Source of the DNA: Bin5 sp965242905 | GTDB lineage: Bacteria > Chloroflexota > Anaerolineae > Caldilineales > Caldilineaceae | Assembly: GCA_965242905.1 (NCBI GenBank) | Contig: CBDETM010000002.1 | Location: forward strand, 3,782,001 to 3,846,000 | Length of the DNA: 64,000 nt | Direction: 5' to 3' | Shown here: positions 1-8,798 of the stretch, in pieces | How positions within the stretch are numbered: the first letter of the stretch is position 1 | How the letters are laid out: each line of letters starts with the position of its first letter | Position numbers and translations under genes: made by a program | Notes under the pieces: model-generated | What the model was told of the DNA's origin: nothing | The model's input: only the letters and a program-made list of their open reading frames with translations | The model's database searches: none

Positions 1-1093
1 ACTTGACCCAGTTCCAGACGTCGTCGTGGTTGCCGCGGTCGGCGACGCCCTTGTAGACGCACCACTGGTCGGGGGCGCCCATGCAGACGCGGTCGACGGG
101 GCCGGTGGGGATGTGGTTGATGTCCCAGGAGCCTTCTTCCATCTGGTCGGCGAGGTCGAAGAACTGGTCGGCGCTGCGTTCGGCGAAGGCGACGATGTCG
201 GCGGGCAGGACGCCGGTCCATGTGTTGGGGATACCGGAGGCGTTGACCTGGTTTCGCTGTGCCAGGCAGTTCAGATCCCACATGTTGTGGCGGATCCACT
301 CGAAGGCGGCCAATGCCTCCTCTTCGCCGAGCATACATTCCATCAAGGTCTCGTCGTCGCGGACCATGCCGCCCCAGGCCTCGACGTAGTAGAAGTAGCC
401 CAACACATAGCTTGGGCGCAGCTGGCCGCCCCAGCGGGTGATTTCGCCGTCGTCATCCTTCTTTGTCAGCGCGCAGGCGGTGGCGGCGCAGTCGTCTACG
501 CTCCAGTCCTGTTCGGGGTAGGCGACGCCGAGCTCGTCGAAGGCCGGCTTGCTGTAGTAGACGCTGGTCACGTCGATGTTGGTTACCATCGCCATGCGGA
601 TCTGCGTGATCTGATCCCAGCACTGGTCCCAGCCGGCGGCGAGGAAGATGTCGTCGGCGTCGGGGACGTCCTGGTCGACGAGCGGCTGCAGGTCGAGGAG
701 CTGGCCTTTTTCGGCCCAGGTGTTGATGATGGGGGGCCAGGTGGACATGACGTCGGGGGCGGTGCCGGCGGCCATGTTGGTCAGCACCTTGGTGGACCAG
801 CCATCGCCGTGGGGTTCCCAGAGGATTTCAACTTCGGGGTGTTCCTCGTAGTAGCGGGGGAAGGCCTCGTCCTGGTGGTACTCGGCCCACTGGATGCCGG
901 GCACGTTGGCGAACCAGTCGAAGCTGGCGAAGCGGATCTGGGTCCTTTCGCCGTCTGCGTCGGAGGCGGCTGCGCTGTCTCCGGCCATTGTGTCGCCGCC
1001 GGCGGGAGCCGGGGCGCAGGCGGCCAGCGCGGCTGTGCCGGCGATTCCAGCGCTCAGGCGCAACATATCGCGTCGAGTTAAACGGTTGGACAT
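1..1093 (-). CDS. ABC sugar transporter solute-binding lipoprotein (partial)
   Basis: The 3' end lies outside the window; 364 codons are visible. The start at 1093 has an AGGAGG ribosome site 8 nt upstream. The N-terminus (MSNRLTRRDMLRLSAG) carries a twin-arginine-like motif followed by a lipobox ending LAAC, so it is predicted to be exported, probably by Tat, and lipid-anchored outside the membrane. The rest resembles family 1 extracellular sugar-binding proteins (CUT1), with the usual aromatic-rich segments. It follows a Gfo/Idh/MocA dehydrogenase on the same strand and probably opens a further transporter unit beyond the window edge. The substrate cannot be read from sequence. Confidence 0.85.
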   Translation of the reverse strand, partial: MSNRLTRRDMLRLSAGIAGTAALAACAPAPAGGDTMAGDSAAASDADGERTQIRFASFDWFANVPGIQWAEYHQDEAFPRYYEEHPEVEILWEPHGDGWSTKVLTNMAAGTAPDVMSTWPPIINTWAEKGQLLDLQPLVDQDVPDADDIFLAAGWDQCWDQITQIRMAMVTNIDVTSVYYSKPAFDELGVAYPEQDWSVDDCAATACALTKKDDDGEITRWGGQLRPSYVLGYFYYVEAWGGMVRDDETLMECMLGEEEALAAFEWIRHNMWDLNCLAQRNQVNASGIPNTWTGVLPADIVAFAERSADQFFDLADQMEEGSWDINHIPTGPVDRVCMGAPDQWCVYKGVADRGNHDDVWNWVK

Positions 1094-1184
1094 GGTGAGT
1101 TCCTCCTGTGGAGTGATGCCTGGCTATACCGTAGCCAAGTTGAATCGAGAAGACTCCCGTGCAATGTGCGTTTGTCCCTTTACG

Positions 1185-2213
1185 CTAAGTCACCTCGGCG
1201 ACTTTTGCAGGCAGTCCGGTGCGGATCGACTCCCAGCAGGCCGAGGCGGTGGCGATTACTTTGGCTCCTGCGACTTCATCGATGAGAGGACGCTTGTCCT
1301 CTCGGAGACACTCTTCAAAATGGCGCATGTAGCGTATGACTTCCTGGCCGTGCCCGGCTTCGCGCCTGAACTCCAGGCTCATTTCGGGCTGGCCCTGGAT
1401 CTTGTCGAGAACGAACCGGTCGTTGACGAAGGACCCTTTGTCGCCGAAGATGCTCAGTCCCAGCTGGGGCACGGGCGCCTCCACCAGCCCGTATACGGCC
1501 ATTATGCGGGCGATGACGCCGGAGCGGAAACGCAGGTTGATGAGAAAGTTGTCATGTTTATCGGCAGGGTAACGGTCGTCCATGTGACTGCAGGCGGCGT
1601 AGGTGAAGACCTCATCGACATCGCCCAGGAACCAGCGAAGCAGGTCGATGGGGTGGCAGGCGCCGCCGTAGAGCCAGTCCTGCGGATGCTCGTGGCGCCA
1701 GGCGGTGCGGTCCATGACCGTTCTCATGTCGTGGACGTAGTGGGCCTCGGCGAAGAGGATGCGGCCGAGGTCGCCGTCGTCGAAGAGTTTTTTGGCGGCC
1801 ATGAAGTTGGGGCGGAAGCGGGAGGTCTGGCCGGTCAGGAATTTCACGCCTGCCATCTGTACCAGCTGCACTACGCGGAGGGCCTCCTCCAGGGAGACGA
1901 CCATGGGTTTGGTGCAGATGATGTGCTTGCCGGCGGCGACGGCGGCCTCGATGTGCTGCATGTGCAGGTGGTCGGGCGAATAGATGCCGACGACATCGAC
2001 ATCGGGTTGCAGCGCCAGCTCCTGGTAGTCTGACGTAAGGTGGGTGATCCCGTGCTCCCGGCCCAGCCGCTCGAGTCGATCCGGATCGCTGTCGCAAAGA
2101 GCGCGCACCTGCATGCTTGAGGTCGGATCCTGGTTGATGGCGAGCATGTTGGCGCCCATGCCCAGGCCGATGACGCCGACGCCGATCTCTTTGCCCATTC
2201 TTCTGCCTAACAT
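1185..2213 (-). CDS. Gfo/Idh/MocA family oxidoreductase
   Basis: A 342-residue NAD(P)-dependent sugar or inositol dehydrogenase-like protein. An N-terminal Rossmann motif (GVIGLGMGANM) is followed near residue 95 by CTKPMV, the position of the family's EKP motif, with Thr replacing Glu. The C-terminal half is the alpha/beta dimerisation domain. It is closest in the window to the gene at 7339-8397, which has the same CTKPMV and AAKK...DDG...L.HDMR pattern, so the two are paralogues. The start at 2213 has GGGAG five bases upstream; Met at 2198 is an alternative. It lies downstream of the permeases and upstream of another binding protein, which suggests catabolism of the imported sugar. The substrate is unknown. 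Confidence 0.88.
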   Translation of the reverse strand: MLGRRMGKEIGVGVIGLGMGANMLAINQDPTSSMQVRALCDSDPDRLERLGREHGITHLTSDYQELALQPDVDVVGIYSPDHLHMQHIEAAVAAGKHIICTKPMVVSLEEALRVVQLVQMAGVKFLTGQTSRFRPNFMAAKKLFDDGDLGRILFAEAHYVHDMRTVMDRTAWRHEHPQDWLYGGACHPIDLLRWFLGDVDEVFTYAACSHMDDRYPADKHDNFLINLRFRSGVIARIMAVYGLVEAPVPQLGLSIFGDKGSFVNDRFVLDKIQGQPEMSLEFRREAGHGQEVIRYMRHFEECLREDKRPLIDEVAGAKVIATASACWESIRTGLPAKVAEVT

Positions 2214-2434
2214 GAGGACTCCCGTCTGGAGTGTGCGCGGCGTGAAGTGCGCGGTTGCTTTGGTGTCTTAGCGTACCTACCAGGCCATGTACTGTGTGCG
2301 GTCTGCCTGGACGGAATGTGCCGCCAGGATCTCTGTAGCGGGCTCTTGAAGTTCATAGCGGCGCGCCTTGTGTCCACCTGGGCGATGCATCGCGTGGCTT
2401 GCCTGCGCCGGCACGTAGTCGGAAGCGGCCAAGG

Positions 2435-2620
2435 CGCGGGGTTGGGGGTGGAAGCCCGGTCGCAGCGGGTGGTCAAGGTCATATTAGCCACACACTCGCT
2501 GCGGCGGGGGTTGTAGGAGAGGGGGCGTTGCGGGGGCGGAGCCCCCGCACAAGGGAGGGCCGACTAGGCCCGACCGCCCAACTGCAGTGGTCAGTGGCCA
2601 GTGGTCAGTGGTCAGTGATG
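2435..2620. repeat. Interspersed double-hairpin repeat, copy 1
   Basis: First of five copies in the window (others near 23350, 32267, 51838 and 59640). The core holds two hairpins, an 8-bp stem GCGGGGGC/GCCCCCGC with a 3-nt loop and a GGGCC/GGCCC stem. It is followed by CTGCAGTGG and tandem GTCAGTG-type repeats. Copies 1-3 also share a left part (GGAAGCCCGGTCGC-like, then a CACACACTCGCTGCGGCG stretch). The rest of the 2214-2727 gap shows no gene. Confidence 0.8.
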
Positions 2621-2727
2621 GCTGCGATTGATGGGCGATGTGCGTGAAAGGGATAGAGAAGCACATTGCGTCTTGCTGAATCATGATCGGCATTTGTGAT
2701 GAATACAGTCGTCGCGTTTCTTGTGTG

Positions 2728-3609
2728 TCAGCCCTTGATTCCGGTCAGGGCGATGCCTTTTACCAGGTTGCGCTGGAAGATGAAGAAGACGATGAGCGGG
2801 GGGATGAGGGTGAGCAGGGAGCTGGCCATGACCTTGGAGTAGTCGAACCAGCCGAATGAGTTGCCGATGCCGCGCAGGGCGAGGGGGAGCGTGTAGTTGC
2901 CGCCGTCGGTGATGGTGACGAGGGGCCAGAGGTAGTCGTTGAATGTGGCGCGGAAGCTGAAGATTGCGAGCACGGAGATGACCGGCTTCATCATGCCGAC
3001 GATGATGCGCGTGTAGATGGTGAAATCGCCGGCGCCGTCGATCTTGGCGGCATCGTAGAGCTCGACGGGGATGCCGTAGACGAACTGGCGGCAGAGGAAG
3101 ATGCCGAAGGAGGAGAAGACGGAGGGCACGATCAGGACCCAGAGCGTGTTGAGGAGCTCGAGCCGGTCCATGACGACATAGAGGGGGATGAGGAGGGTGA
3201 GGAAGGGCACCATGGTGGTCGAGAGGACGAAGTAGAAGAGCGGCTCGCGCAGGGGGAAGCGCAGGCGGGCGAAGCAGTAGCCGCCGAGGGTGGAGGTGAT
3301 GAGAACGGCGATGACGGTGGTGACGGTGACGAAGATGCTGTTGGCATAGGAGCGGGCAAGGCTGCCGCCGCCGATTTTGTGGGAGAGGACGACCTGGAAG
3401 GCGTCGAGCGACCATTCTTTGGGCCAGAGAGTGGGAGGAATTTGGATGATGTCGGCGGGCAGCTTGAAGGCGGAGAGCACGAGCCAGGCGAAGGGGTAGA
3501 GCATGAGGACGCCGCCGCCGATGAGGACGGCGATGAGCAGCCAGGTCTGCCAGCGTGTGCGCTGCCAGTAGGGGGTTGAGAGGCGGGCAAGGTCGGTGGT
3601 CGCGGTCAT
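2728..3609 (-). CDS. Carbohydrate ABC transporter permease (MalG-type)
   Basis: A 293-residue inner-membrane subunit with about six transmembrane segments. The cytoplasmic EAA loop is seen as YDAAKIDGAGDFTIYTRI followed by MMKP (roughly residues 190-215); it contacts the ATPase. The C-terminus GIALTGIKG is typical of CUT1 MalG-like permeases. It starts 12 bp after the upstream permease stop, so the two are co-transcribed. No ATPase gene lies in the cluster, so a shared MsmK/UgpC-type ATPase elsewhere is likely. The substrate is probably a sugar or sugar derivative, judging from the family and the adjacent dehydrogenases. Confidence 0.92.
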   Translation of the reverse strand: MTATTDLARLSTPYWQRTRWQTWLLIAVLIGGGVLMLYPFAWLVLSAFKLPADIIQIPPTLWPKEWSLDAFQVVLSHKIGGGSLARSYANSIFVTVTTVIAVLITSTLGGYCFARLRFPLREPLFYFVLSTTMVPFLTLLIPLYVVMDRLELLNTLWVLIVPSVFSSFGIFLCRQFVYGIPVELYDAAKIDGAGDFTIYTRIIVGMMKPVISVLAIFSFRATFNDYLWPLVTITDGGNYTLPLALRGIGNSFGWFDYSKVMASSLLTLIPPLIVFFIFQRNLVKGIALTGIKG

Positions 3610-3621
3610 GGTGCTTCTCCG

Positions 3622-4545
3622 TCAATAGTCCCAGGATCTGCGGCGGCGCTGGAGCTCGAAGAGGGTGGCGCTGAGCAGGATGACGAACATGGCGATGGAG
3701 ACTGCGGCGCCGTAGCCGAGGTTCAGCACCTCGAAGCCGAGCTGGTAGGTGTAGAGCGAGAGTGTGCGGGTGCTGTGGCCGGGCCCGGGCATGAGCTGGA
3801 AGGGCTCGAACATCTGCATGGTGCCGATGATGCTGGTTACGACCTGGTAGGCCATGGCGGGCTGGATCAGGGGCAGGGTGACGGCAGTGAAGCGTTTCCA
3901 GGCGCTGGCGCCGTCGAGCTGGGCGGCCTCGAGCAGGCTGTCGGGCACCTCGTTGATGGCGGCGAGGAGGACGATGGACGAGTTGCCGAGGAAGATCCAG
4001 ACGACCATGAGCGTTATGCACCAGAGGGCCTGGTCGGGGCTCTTGGAGAAGGGCTGGGCGGGCAGGCCGACCGATTCGAGGATGGCGTTGAAGGCGCCGC
4101 CGTTGGTGCGGTAGAGCCATTTCCAGAGCAGGACGCTGACAATACCGGGCATGATGACGGGCAGATTGTAGATAGCGAGGAGCGTGTACTGGTAGACGGG
4201 GCGCAGGTGGCTGAGCGCGAGCGCGAGCAGGAGGGCGAGGCTGAGGGCGACGAAGATTTCTACGGCCGAGAAGCGGACTGTGGTCCAGAGCGCGTCCCAG
4301 AAGCCGGAGTCGCCGAGCAGCTTTTCGAAGTTGCGGGTGTTGACGAAGACCGGCTTCTGGATGTAGTCCCAGTTGTTAAAGGAGAGCCAGATCGCGGTCC
4401 CAAACGGGATCACGAACATAATCAGGTAGAACAGGCTCAGCGAAAAGGCGAAACCCATGCCCAGCCAGCTGTATTGAGAGAACCAGGCGCGGGGGGACCG
4501 GACCGGTGCGGCGTCTGTTGGACTGGGCCCTGCTGTGACTGCCAT
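3622..4545 (-). CDS. Carbohydrate ABC transporter permease (MalF/UgpA-type)
   Basis: A 307-residue membrane subunit with six predicted transmembrane helices. The EAA loop reads LLEAAQLDGASAWKRF then LPLIQP (about residues 205-230). The start at 4545 has a GGGGAAGG ribosome site. It pairs with the MalG-type permease immediately downstream and follows the binding-protein gene after an 87-bp gap that contains a strong hairpin. It has a clear paralogue at 34294-35241 in the second transport operon. Confidence 0.92.
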   Translation of the reverse strand: MAVTAGPSPTDAAPVRSPRAWFSQYSWLGMGFAFSLSLFYLIMFVIPFGTAIWLSFNNWDYIQKPVFVNTRNFEKLLGDSGFWDALWTTVRFSAVEIFVALSLALLLALALSHLRPVYQYTLLAIYNLPVIMPGIVSVLLWKWLYRTNGGAFNAILESVGLPAQPFSKSPDQALWCITLMVVWIFLGNSSIVLLAAINEVPDSLLEAAQLDGASAWKRFTAVTLPLIQPAMAYQVVTSIIGTMQMFEPFQLMPGPGHSTRTLSLYTYQLGFEVLNLGYGAAVSIAMFVILLSATLFELQRRRRSWDY

Positions 4546-4582
4546 GAATGCCTTCCCCTTCGGCGTTGCGGCAACGGGTCAG

Positions 4583-4626
4583 GCGGCGGAGCGGGACGGC
4601 CCGGAAGGACCGTCCCTGCCCGCCGC
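4583..4626 (-). promoter_or_regulatory. Intercistronic stem-loop between binding protein and permease
   Basis: GCGGCGG pairs with CCGCCGC (outer 7 bp) and GGGACGG with CCGTCCC (inner 7 bp), around a 10-nt loop. No T-run follows, so it is not a standard terminator. By analogy with maltose-type operons it may protect the upstream binding-protein message from 3' decay. A hairpin of different sequence sits in the same place in the second transporter operon (35264-35293). Confidence 0.65.
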
Positions 4627-4632
4627 GAAAGA

Positions 4633-5988
4633 TCAGGCGTTGAGACGTTCGAGGGCCGTGTCTTCGAGGCCCTGCATTTCGGCGTCGATATTTTCGACGG
4701 CCTCCTGGATGGAGATTTCGCCGGTGAGCGCTCTTTCGGCCTCGCGCCAGGCGGGGGCCGGGTTGGCGACGTGATGGCCGGCGTAGCGGGCGTGGGGCCA
4801 GACGCCGAGGGCGCATTTCCTGGAGACGGCACCGTACTTGGTGTCTTCGATGCGGGGGTCGGCGTAGACGGCGGGCGTCATGAGGCTGCCGGAGTAGAAG
4901 TCCATGGCCTGCAGCTGGCCTTCGGTGCTCATGATCATGTCGATGAACGCGATGGAGGCGTTCAGCTTGTCGGAGTCGTCGCGGAGGCGTTTTGAGAGGG
5001 CCCAGGAGCCGATGTGGCTGGGGCAGAGGATCCGTTCGCCGGCGTCGGGGTGGCTGGGCATGGGCACGGCTTCGAGGTTGAGCGGGAACTGGTTGGCGAG
5101 GACGCTGTAGGTCCAGGAGCCCATGCCTTCCATGGAGAGGATGCCGTTGGCCATGTCCTGCCAGACGTTGTCGATGAAGTCCCAGTCGAAGAGGCGGTGT
5201 TCGTAGATGATGTCGTGCATGAACTGGAAGGCGGCGATGCCTGCTTCGCTGTTGTAGGTGAAGGTGGCGGTCTCGACGTCGTAGGGTGCGCCGCCGAGCT
5301 GGTACATGATCGTCTGGGGGAAGAGGCCGAGCATGCCGGTGAGGGTCCAGGCGGCGTGGGTCATATTGCCGTCGTCGTCGATCTGGCGGACCTTGAGGCA
5401 GTCGTCGATGACGACGCCGAGGTCGCTCCACTGTGTCCAGTCGCCGCCGGCTTCGGAGAAGTGGTCGGTGTTGAGGACGAGGACGCAGTCGGAGAGGCCG
5501 GAGATGTAGGGATAGTAGTAGGCCTTGCCTTCGGGCGCGTTGACGGCGGTGAAGGCGGCGGGGAAGAAGCGTTCTTCGAGGGCGTTGCGGCCGCCGGCGA
5601 GGTCGGTGATTTCGAGGAAGACCTGGGATACGTCGGTGGCGACAACCCAGTCGGTGTAGTGATAGTTGATGTCGCCCTCATTGCCGGCGGCGATGGAGGG
5701 GAGGAGCTTGGCGAGCAGGTCGCCGTAGCCGATGGGCTGTGTGTTGACGGTTACGCCGGGCTCGACTTCAGCGAAGGCCTCGGTGGCCCAGGCGAGGATG
5801 CGGTTCATGCCGTCCCAGTCCTGGTGCCAGACGGTGATTTCGGCTTCGAGCTGATCGGGCATGTCGTCTGCCATGTCACCGCCGGTCATGTCGCCGGCGA
5901 CGGGTGCGCAGGCGGCCAACACGGCGCCGGCGGTTGCGGCTGACGAGATTTGCAAGAAGCTGCGGCGACTCAATTTGCTGTGCTGCAT
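4633..5988 (-). CDS. ABC sugar transporter solute-binding lipoprotein
   Basis: A 451-residue family 1 solute-binding protein. The start chosen is the Met at 5988 (MQHSKLSRRSFLQ), preceded by a GGAAGGGA-like ribosome site; an upstream in-frame Met adds ten residues of non-signal sequence. The twin-arginine motif SRRSFLQ and the lipobox LAAC predict Tat export and lipidation. The mature part begins with a Met/Asp-rich linker followed by EITVWHQDWDGMNR, typical of CUT1 binding proteins. It is the first transporter gene of the operon, downstream of two Gfo/Idh/MocA genes. It is paralogous to 35318-36658. Confidence 0.92.
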   Translation of the reverse strand: MQHSKLSRRSFLQISSAATAGAVLAACAPVAGDMTGGDMADDMPDQLEAEITVWHQDWDGMNRILAWATEAFAEVEPGVTVNTQPIGYGDLLAKLLPSIAAGNEGDINYHYTDWVVATDVSQVFLEITDLAGGRNALEERFFPAAFTAVNAPEGKAYYYPYISGLSDCVLVLNTDHFSEAGGDWTQWSDLGVVIDDCLKVRQIDDDGNMTHAAWTLTGMLGLFPQTIMYQLGGAPYDVETATFTYNSEAGIAAFQFMHDIIYEHRLFDWDFIDNVWQDMANGILSMEGMGSWTYSVLANQFPLNLEAVPMPSHPDAGERILCPSHIGSWALSKRLRDDSDKLNASIAFIDMIMSTEGQLQAMDFYSGSLMTPAVYADPRIEDTKYGAVSRKCALGVWPHARYAGHHVANPAPAWREAERALTGEISIQEAVENIDAEMQGLEDTALERLNA

Positions 5989-6136
5989 CGTTCGGTTCCC
6001 TTCCGCCCTGCTGGGCATCGATGAGTGAAATGTTGCTGGATTCCGGCTTTCGACGAATGTTGCGAAATTTGTGTGATCTCTATATGACCAGGCAGCGGGT
6101 CGGACTGCGCTGCAGCCTGGTCCGCCGAGTTGTGAG

Positions 6137-7156
6137 CTAGTAGAACCAGTCCACCTTTTCCGACCGGCCGGTGCGCGCCGAGATCAGACCGGCTTCACAG
6201 ACGGCGACGTTGTTGGCGCCGGCCTTGGAGGTGATGGGGTTTTCGGCCTTGCCTTCGAGCAGGTCGAGGAAGGCGACGACGGAGCCGGCCCAGCCGTGGC
6301 CGCCGACGACGTTGCCGGTGGAGGTATCCTCGAGCTCGACGGGCTCCCGGTCGCGGCGGTAGAGGCTGCCCTCCTTGAGGGTGCCGGTGAGGCCGTAGCT
6401 TTCGAAGAAGCCATGCCAGGTGGGGCCGGAGCAGCCGCTGGTGACGTGGCATTTGCCGAGGACGCCGTTGGCGAATTTCATGATCAGAATATAGCAGTCC
6501 TCGCTGGGGAACTCGGGGACGCAGCGCGCACTGCTGTACATGGAGACCTCTTCGACTGGCGAATCGACGGCCCAGAGCATGAGGTCGATGGGATGGATGC
6601 CGCCGCCGAGGAGGATGTTCTGCGGGTTGTCGGCGTCGATGCGCCAGGGTGTGTGGTGGCGGCCGTGGGGCCAGTACCAGGCGGTCATGTCGTGGATGTA
6701 GTCGCCCTGGATGAAGAAGGGTTCGCCGATCTCGCCGGCTTTTGTGGCCAGGACCATTTCGCGCCAGGGGTAGACATAGCGCATGGTCTGGTCGGTCATG
6801 ACGTGGAGGCCGGTGCGTTCTTCGACTTCGATCATGCGACGGGCGTCGGCGACGCTGGTGGCGAAGGGTTTTTCGACGAGGGCGTGGCAGCCGCGTTCGA
6901 GGGCGGTGATGGTCTGCTCGGCGTGAAGGTGGTCGGGGCCGGCGACGACGACGACGTCGGGGTTGGTCTCGTCGAGCAGCTGCTCGTAGTCGGTGCTAGC
7001 GGCGGCGTTAGGATAGATTTCGAGGGCTTCTTCGAGCTGTGTGCCGACGGGATCGAAGAGGCCGACGATGTCGCCGCGGCCGTCGGCGGTGGCAACGTGG
7101 GCGCAGTGGAGGCCGGCTCCGCCTGAGCCGCAGATCAGGAATTTGACTGGCGGCAT
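6137..7156 (-). CDS. Gfo/Idh/MocA family oxidoreductase
   Basis: A 339-residue dehydrogenase with a Rossmann start (FLICGSGGAGLHCA), a canonical EKP motif (LVEKPFATS, about residue 93) and a HPIDL segment near residue 190 in the active-site region. It lies between a second dehydrogenase and the binding-protein gene. Having two or three such enzymes with one importer suggests an oxidation-epimerisation route for a cyclitol or uncommon sugar, but the substrate is not identifiable from sequence. Confidence 0.88.
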   Translation of the reverse strand: MPPVKFLICGSGGAGLHCAHVATADGRGDIVGLFDPVGTQLEEALEIYPNAAASTDYEQLLDETNPDVVVVAGPDHLHAEQTITALERGCHALVEKPFATSVADARRMIEVEERTGLHVMTDQTMRYVYPWREMVLATKAGEIGEPFFIQGDYIHDMTAWYWPHGRHHTPWRIDADNPQNILLGGGIHPIDLMLWAVDSPVEEVSMYSSARCVPEFPSEDCYILIMKFANGVLGKCHVTSGCSGPTWHGFFESYGLTGTLKEGSLYRRDREPVELEDTSTGNVVGGHGWAGSVVAFLDLLEGKAENPITSKAGANNVAVCEAGLISARTGRSEKVDWFY

Positions 7157-7207
7157 ACTGGTCTATTTCTCCGGGTTATGATGGTCGATGCGATTGTACA
7201 CAGAGTT

Positions 7208-7290
7208 CAACTGCATTTATCCGCGAAGGGACGCGAAGGATCGCTAAGAACACCTTTTTCTTGTCCGCGAAGGGCCACTAAGAATACTTC
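7208..7290. repeat. Short CGCGAAGG/CTAAGAA-type repeat
   Basis: Two degenerate tandem units (CCGCGAAGGGACGCGAAGG, then TCCGCGAAGGGCCACTAAG) sit in the 182-bp gap between two dehydrogenase genes. A very similar stretch (CCGCGAAGAGACGCTAAGG) occurs at 38853-38895, inside the DUF433 reading frame. No coding sequence is seen here. Confidence 0.55.
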
Positions 7291-7338
7291 CTCTTTGATT
7301 GGACAGGGCCAGGGAGGGTTGGATAGTCACTGTTTAAT

Positions 7339-8397
7339 TCAGAAGTCGTTGAAGACGTCGACGGCGTTGCCGGTGTGGATGGATTCCCAGGCGGCGACGC
7401 CGGCGGCTACCGATTTGGCGCCGTCGAGGACGCCGGGGGAGGGGTCCTTGTCGTTGTCGAGGCAGTCCTGGAAGTGGCGCATGTAGCGGATGACGGTGGC
7501 GCCGTGTCCGTAGGCGCTGAGGTCGGTCTCGGCGTCGTAGGGGGTGGTCTCGACTTCTTCGGTATTTTCGTCGAGGACGACGCGGATTTCGCCGGGCTCG
7601 TTGTCGGTGTACTCGCCCTGGAGGCTGCCTTTGGTGCCGTAGACGCCGTACTGCATCATGGGCAGGGGCGGGTGGACGATGCCGTAGAGGCCGGAGACGC
7701 GGCCGATGACGCCGGAGGTGAATTCGGCGTTGATGAAGAAGTTGTCGGGGATGGGGTAGTCGGGGGTGAGGCCGCCCTTGTTGGCGATGGCGTGAACCCG
7801 CTTAATGTCGCCGCCGAAGGCGCGGATGATGTCGATGCTGTGGACGCAGCCGCCGAACATGAAGTCCTGGGGCATGGTGAGGCGCCAGGGGGTGAAGTCG
7901 TAGATGGGGCGCATGTCGTGCAGGTAGAAGCTTTCGAGGGCGATGAGGCTGCCGAGTTGGCCGTCGTCGTAGATCTTTTTGGCGGCGAGGAACTGGCGGT
8001 CGAAGCGCATGGTCTGTCCGACGAGGAATTTGGCGCCGGTGTCGCGGACGAGGTCGACGAGGCGGCGGGCGTCTTCGAGGGTGGTGACCATGGGTTTTGT
8101 GCACATGACGTGCTTGTTGTTTTCGAGGGCGCCGATGCAGGACTCGGCGTGGAGGGCGTCGGGCGAGTAGACGCAGACGACGTCGACGTCGTCGCGGGCG
8201 ACGATATCGCGGTAGTCGGTGCTGTGGTAGGGGATGTCGAACTGGCGGGCGGCCTGTTCGAGGACGTCGGGGCGGCGTGCGCAGGCGGCGGTTATGGTGT
8301 AGCGCAGGTCGGGTTCGTCCTGGAGCATGGTCATGGTTGAGGCCATGTTGGCGGGGCCCATGCCGATGATGCCGAGGCGGATGGGTGAATCGCTCAT
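7339..8397 (-). CDS. Gfo/Idh/MocA family oxidoreductase
   Basis: A 352-residue dehydrogenase with an N-terminal IRLGIIGMGPANMAST Rossmann motif. CTKPMV stands in place of EKP, and VHSIDI provides the active-site His/Asp region. It is a close paralogue of the gene at 1185-2213. It is the first gene of the minus-strand cluster; no regulator lies next to it. The downstream genes are a second dehydrogenase and a complete binding protein plus permease set, which suggests a single uptake and oxidation pathway. Confidence 0.88.
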   Translation of the reverse strand: MSDSPIRLGIIGMGPANMASTMTMLQDEPDLRYTITAACARRPDVLEQAARQFDIPYHSTDYRDIVARDDVDVVCVYSPDALHAESCIGALENNKHVMCTKPMVTTLEDARRLVDLVRDTGAKFLVGQTMRFDRQFLAAKKIYDDGQLGSLIALESFYLHDMRPIYDFTPWRLTMPQDFMFGGCVHSIDIIRAFGGDIKRVHAIANKGGLTPDYPIPDNFFINAEFTSGVIGRVSGLYGIVHPPLPMMQYGVYGTKGSLQGEYTDNEPGEIRVVLDENTEEVETTPYDAETDLSAYGHGATVIRYMRHFQDCLDNDKDPSPGVLDGAKSVAAGVAAWESIHTGNAVDVFNDF

Positions 8398-8798
8398 TTT
8401 CTACGTCTCCTCATGGGGAGAGGCCGCACGGCAGTTTCGGGTGCGGCTCAGGTAACAAGAAAGGTGTGCAACTCTTCTCCCGGCCACTGGTTGAAGCAGC
8501 GAGGGCTTCTGATTGCAAAGGGCGGCATTTTTTGGTGCAGGCTGCAATCAGAAGGATGTGAAGTGGGCAGAGGAGAAGTTCATGGAAATCGGCGCGCCAA
8601 TGAATCCATTGCCGAAGTTTTCTCAGGGCTGATTTGCGAGGGCCACCGAACCGGTGCCAACGGCCTTCGCGGCGGTCCAGCCGGACGCTCACGGGTCTGG
8701 TTTCAGGGAAGAATAGAGGAAAGGGGGGCATCTGTCAAGCGGGTTTGAGGGAGCCCAACCAGGGCACCCACAAGGGGTGCCCCTACGGGTGGTGGGGG
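8398..8798. other. Intergenic region with a dyad and one solitary REP copy
   Basis: No convincing gene is seen. A perfect 12-bp inverted repeat, CTTCTGATTGCA at 8506-8517 and TGCAATCAGAAG at 8543-8554, surrounds a 25-bp spacer. A single copy of the family-1 REP hairpin (stem GGGCACCC/GGGTGCCC, loop ACAAG, then CTACGG) lies at about 8762-8788, directly behind the terminase stop codon. Confidence 0.6.

Noticed and set aside
26..1081. Long plus-strand frame over the first binding-protein gene, and similar antisense frames such as 3775-4995 and 44629-45489
   Set aside because: Antisense shadows of GC-rich genes; the minus-strand proteins carry clear domains and signal peptides.
2517..2620. Double-hairpin repeat copy 1 as a terminator of the 2728-3609 permease operon
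   Set aside because: No T-run follows either hairpin on the minus strand, and the same sequence recurs in unrelated contexts.
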